This document shows positions 32,085 through 35,127 of a DNA stretch of 35,127 nucleotides, piece by piece. The position numbers and the translations under genes are program-made. The stretch is taken from contig JAIQFG010000081.1 in the NCBI GenBank assembly GCA_020073375.1, positions 1-35,127 on the forward strand, written 5' to 3'. This stretch comes from Terriglobia bacterium. GTDB lineage: Bacteria; Acidobacteriota; Terriglobia; Acidiferrales; UBA7541. The notes beneath the pieces are model-generated. The model was not told the origin of the DNA, did no database searches, and worked only from the letters and a program-made list of their open reading frames with translations. Position 1 is the first letter of the stretch; each line of letters opens with the position of its first letter.

Positions 32085-33659
32085 ATGCGACGTTTTCCGT
32101 TTTTCTCAACCTGGCTGGCGGCTCTAGCTCTCGCCGGAGCGCTGCCGGCCGCGGCGCAACTTTCCGGCGGGCAACCCGACCCGCTCGCGCGCATTCGCGA
32201 GGCGGCGAAGTCAAACGTGGAAGCGTGTTCCGCAACGGGAGAATCGCTCTGCGCGCAAGTCGCGCCGAAAATTATCCAGAATGCGATGGGTGAATCGCCG
32301 CTTTCGGAAAATCTTCGACGCCTGACGGATGAAGTCGGCGGCCGCGTGAGCGGCACGCCCGCCGCGGCCCGCGCCGTCGCCTGGGGAGTTGCGGCCTTTC
32401 GCGACGCGGGAATTGATGTTCACACGGAAAAATACACGATTCCCACTACCTGGTCGGAAGGTGCGACGCATCTGGAAGTGATTTCACCCGCGCCGTTTCC
32501 CGTGCATCTAGTTTCGGTCGCGTGGACCGCCGGCACGTTAGCCGGGGGGATCGAAGCCGGCGTGGTGTTCGCTGGAGAAGGAACCGAAGCCGATTTCACG
32601 AAACTAGGGGCTGCTGCAAAGGGAGCGATTCTTCTGGTTCACTCCGGATCCTTGCGCACCTGGGACGATCTCTTTCAGGAATACATGAATGCTCCGGGGA
32701 TCATTTCGCGCGCAAAATCCGCGGGCGCCGCGGGCATTCTATGGATGTCAACGCGCGAACGCATGCTGCTCTACCGGCACAGCAACACTTTTACGGGCCA
32801 GATCGAAACTCTCCCCCAGGCGATCCTTGCTCGTGAAGATGCCATGCGGCTCGAGCGTTTTCTGGCCACGGGAAAAAACGTGCGCGTGCATCTGGATATC
32901 CCGAACCGGATTGGCGGCCCGGCGGAACAGGAGAACGTAATTGGCGAAATTCGCGGCCGCGAGAAGCCCGACGAATGGGTATTGCTCGGCGCGCATCTGG
33001 ACTCCTGGGAACTGGGCAACGGCGCGCTCGACAACGGCTGCAACGCCGCGATGGTCGTGGAAGCGGCGCGGGACATTCAGCGCACGAGCGAGCGCCCGCG
33101 GCGCTCGATTCGATTCGTCCTTTTCACCGGCGAGGAGCAGGGCATGCTCGGCTCCTGGGCCTACGTTCGCGCTCATCGCGCGGAGATGGACCGCGCCCGC
33201 GCCGCCATTATTTTCGACATGGGCATCGGCCGCGTGACCGGTTACATGCTCGGCGGCAGGCACGACATCGAAAACGGCGTGCGCGAAGCGATGAAGCCGC
33301 TGGATTCCTGGGGCGCCGACCAGCACGTCTTCGACGCTCCCCTGGGCACGGACAATTTCGATTTTCTGGTCGAGGGCGTGCCCACGCTGATCGCCAATCA
33401 GGAAGAGGCGAATTATCTGCCGAACTACCACGCGGCCTCGGACACGCTCGATAAAGTCGATCCCCTGCAACTGAAAATCAACACGGCTATTGCCGCAGTT
33501 ACCGCATTCGGTGTCGCCGAGCGCGCCGAGCCGCTGGGCCCGCGCCAATCGCGCGCCGAAATTGAAGCGTTGCTCAAGGCTACGGGCCTGGAAACGCAGA
33601 TGAAGACCGAGGGCCTGTGGCCGCTGTGGGAATCCGGCGCGCGCGGGCGCCAACCCTGA
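32085..33659 (+). CDS. secreted M28-family zinc peptidase
   Basis: 524 residues with a signal peptide (about 1-25, ending AAAQ). The M28 catalytic domain (about 285-485) has the two-zinc ligand set: H304 in GAHLDSW, D316 in GALDNG, the general base/ligand pair E350-E351 in FTGEEQG, D378 in IFDMG and H449 in PNYHAASDT. A PA-like inserted domain lies at about 120-270. Family members are amino- or carboxypeptidases of the glutamate-carboxypeptidase-like group. The ATG at 32085 has CGGAG about 9 bp upstream. Probably periplasmic or exported; it precedes ruvX by about 100 bp. Confidence 0.92.
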   Translation: MRRFPFFSTWLAALALAGALPAAAQLSGGQPDPLARIREAAKSNVEACSATGESLCAQVAPKIIQNAMGESPLSENLRRLTDEVGGRVSGTPAAARAVAWGVAAFRDAGIDVHTEKYTIPTTWSEGATHLEVISPAPFPVHLVSVAWTAGTLAGGIEAGVVFAGEGTEADFTKLGAAAKGAILLVHSGSLRTWDDLFQEYMNAPGIISRAKSAGAAGILWMSTRERMLLYRHSNTFTGQIETLPQAILAREDAMRLERFLATGKNVRVHLDIPNRIGGPAEQENVIGEIRGREKPDEWVLLGAHLDSWELGNGALDNGCNAAMVVEAARDIQRTSERPRRSIRFVLFTGEEQGMLGSWAYVRAHRAEMDRARAAIIFDMGIGRVTGYMLGGRHDIENGVREAMKPLDSWGADQHVFDAPLGTDNFDFLVEGVPTLIANQEEANYLPNYHAASDTLDKVDPLQLKINTAIAAVTAFGVAERAEPLGPRQSRAEIEALLKATGLETQMKTEGLWPLWESGARGRQP

Positions 33660-33747
33660 GGCACAAAAGGTTCACCCTGAGCCGCGATGGGTTACCACGA
33701 AGGTGGCAACCGTTCCGGCTCTTCCGGAAGAAATCTTCCTTCCACGT

Positions 33748-33753
33748 TATAAT
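33748..33753 (+). promoter_or_regulatory. -10 box placing ruvX transcription start at its ATG
   Basis: A perfect TATAAT ends 6 bp before the ATG at 33760, so transcription would begin at or next to the A of the start codon. There is no clear -35 box and no Shine-Dalgarno sequence. Confidence 0.5.
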
Positions 33754-33759
33754 CTTCTT

Positions 33760-34275
33760 ATGGTGACTCCGCAGCACATGCCGGCATCGCCGGAAACTCC
33801 CCGCGCCACGGGTGTGATTCTTGCGATCGATTACGGCAAAAAGCGGCTGGGCCTGGCCCTTTCCGACGAATCCGGCATCACCTCCCGCCCTTTCGCCACT
33901 TGGGAGAGATCCAACCGGCGCCGCGACCTTGGACGGCTGCGCGACCTGGTCCGCGATGAACGGGTGCGCCGCATCGTCGTTGGATTGCCGCTGCATCTGG
34001 ATGGATCTCCCAGCGAGATGTCCGAGGAAGTGAAAAGTTTTTCCGAGCGGGTGCGAAAAGCCCTTGGCATCCCCGTTGAGCTCATGGACGAGCGGTTGAC
34101 CTCCTGGGAAGCCAAACAGACCGTCTCGGCCAGGGAGCCACGCAAGCAGGCGCTTCGAGGATCGCAGGCGCGCATCGAAAACAGAAAGAAATCTCCACTC
34201 GACGACGTCGCCGCAGCGATCATCCTGCGTGATTATCTGTTGCGGGTACGCGGCGGGAACGGAGCGCGAGACTGA
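33760..34275 (+). CDS. ruvX: putative pre-16S rRNA nuclease / Holliday-junction resolvase-like (YqgF)
   Basis: 171 residues of RNase-H-like fold. The N-terminal ILAIDYGKKRLGLALSD gives catalytic D24; VVGLPLHLDGSPSEMSEEV and VELMDERLTSWEA are the other conserved blocks, and SPLDDVAAAIIL carries the last acidic residues. YqgF trims the 5' end of 16S rRNA precursors. The ATG at 33760 is favoured because a perfect -10 box sits 6 bp upstream; a GTG at 33703 would extend the protein by 19 unlikely residues. The stop is followed after 1 bp by mltG, a common gene pair. Confidence 0.93.
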   Translation: MVTPQHMPASPETPRATGVILAIDYGKKRLGLALSDESGITSRPFATWERSNRRRDLGRLRDLVRDERVRRIVVGLPLHLDGSPSEMSEEVKSFSERVRKALGIPVELMDERLTSWEAKQTVSAREPRKQALRGSQARIENRKKSPLDDVAAAIILRDYLLRVRGGNGARD

Positions 34276-34276
34276 C

Positions 34277-35127
34277 ATGCGCCGCGTATTCCTATTTTTG
34301 CTTCTTGTAGCGGCGCTTGGAGCCGGATATCTCTATTTGGCTTTATACAAGCCATACCAGGGATTTGCCGAAGGCGGCGTGTATGTGGATATCCCGCATG
34401 GCGCGTCGCAGCGCACCATTGCCAGGCTGCTGGCGGAAAATGGCGTGGTGCGCAGCCAACTCGCCTTTGAAATGCTGTGCCGTGAAAAAAAGCGGCGCAC
34501 GATGGAAGCGGGCGAATATTTTTTCGATCATCCGGTCACCGCATTTGAAGTGTACGACGCCGTGGCGAACGGACGCGTCTTCGTCAAGGAATTCGTGGTG
34601 CCCGAGGGATTCACGATGTTCGACATCGCGAATCTTGCCGCGAGCGAAGGATTCCTCACCCGCGAAGATTTTCTGGCCGCCGCGCGCGATCCTTCGCCGG
34701 TTCGCGATCTTGCACCGAATGCCCCGTCTTTGGAAGGCTTTTTGTTTCCCGCAACCTATGAATTTCCTCGCCACATGACGGGCAAGGACATGACGGAAAC
34801 GATGGTGAAAAAATTCCGTCAGGAGTGGGCTGCGTTGCAAGCCGCGGACCCGCCCGCGCAGGTTCGTGTGCAGTCCGTGGTGACGCTCGCGTCACTCGTG
34901 GAGCGCGAAACGCCGCGCCCGGAAGAGCGCCCTCACGTGGCCGGAGTCTTTACCAACCGCCTGCATATCGGTCAGCCCCTGCAATGCGATCCCACTGTCG
35001 CTTATGCGCTTACGCTTGCGGGCCTGTATAGCGGCAAGCTCGACGGCGGCGATCTCCACTATGAGTCGCCTTATAACACTTACCGGAACAGAGGCCTGCC
35101 GCCGGGGCCCATCGCCAACCCGGGAGA
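34277..35127 (+). CDS. mltG: endolytic murein transglycosylase MltG, 3' end outside window
   Basis: The first 283 residues are visible; the frame is open at the window edge. An N-terminal membrane anchor (about 4-22) is followed by a LysM-like region (about 35-110) and the YceG domain. Catalytic E209 stands in TLASLVERET. The QPLQCDPTVAYAL and LPPGPIANPG motifs near the end are characteristic. MltG cleaves nascent glycan strands in the membrane and so sets chain length. It starts 1 bp after ruvX and is surely co-transcribed with it. The few remaining C-terminal residues are missing. Confidence 0.95.
   Translation, partial: MRRVFLFLLLVAALGAGYLYLALYKPYQGFAEGGVYVDIPHGASQRTIARLLAENGVVRSQLAFEMLCREKKRRTMEAGEYFFDHPVTAFEVYDAVANGRVFVKEFVVPEGFTMFDIANLAASEGFLTREDFLAAARDPSPVRDLAPNAPSLEGFLFPATYEFPRHMTGKDMTETMVKKFRQEWAALQAADPPAQVRVQSVVTLASLVERETPRPEERPHVAGVFTNRLHIGQPLQCDPTVAYALTLAGLYSGKLDGGDLHYESPYNTYRNRGLPPGPIANPG

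Overview
The window is a GC-rich bacterial chromosome segment with no tRNA, rRNA, CRISPR array, prophage or recognisable transposase gene. The gene content and style suggest a soil member of the Acidobacteriota: a membrane spermidine-synthase-like protein fused to TPRs, several NHL/YVTN propellers, lipocalin-like paralogues, and many dispersed hairpin-pair repeats. This assignment is inference, since no marker gene fixes it.

Layout. (1) 1-2.9 kb: the 3' part of an NHL-repeat gene, then a leftward two-gene unit of a double cupredoxin and an SCO1-like protein. (2) 3.2-5.2 kb: two tandem lipocalin-like secreted proteins and two small dimeric alpha/beta-barrel proteins. (3) 5.2-9.0 kb, leftward: a small membrane protein, a DUF4440/SnoaL-like lipoprotein, a Tat-exported dienelactone-hydrolase-like enzyme and an NHL-repeat lipoprotein. 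(4) 9.2-14.7 kb: queA (leftward), then a rightward proteostasis cluster of hsp20, clpB (frameshifted) and htpX. (5) 14.9-16.3 kb: a small zinc-finger protein and a membrane-anchored coiled-coil protein. (6) 16.6-21 kb: the 1068-residue membrane/SpeE-like/TPR fusion, a PilZ protein and a lone receiver protein. (7) 21.3-24.8 kb: a YVTN propeller, then purD, a MOSC gene and purE. (8) 25-30.5 kb: HAD phosphatase, PilZ, Ada, FAD-linked oxidase and a LolA-like protein. (9) 30.7 kb to the end: folP, a small basic protein, an M28 peptidase, and ruvX followed by mltG, which is cut by the window end.

Most of the window is housekeeping: purine synthesis (purD, purE), folate (folP), tRNA modification (queA), alkylation repair (ada), protein quality control, and cell-wall processing with ruvX. 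The unusual layer lies between genes. About ten hairpin-pair elements of 65-85 bp sit in the intergenic gaps. Most begin with GTAG and end with CTAC, the architecture of REP doublets (REPINs), and at least four sequence families are present together. Other points are a 13-bp duplication that splits clpB, a shifted 3' end in one lipocalin gene, and several promoters placed so close to the start codon that the messages would be leaderless or nearly so (purD, ruvX, possibly folP).
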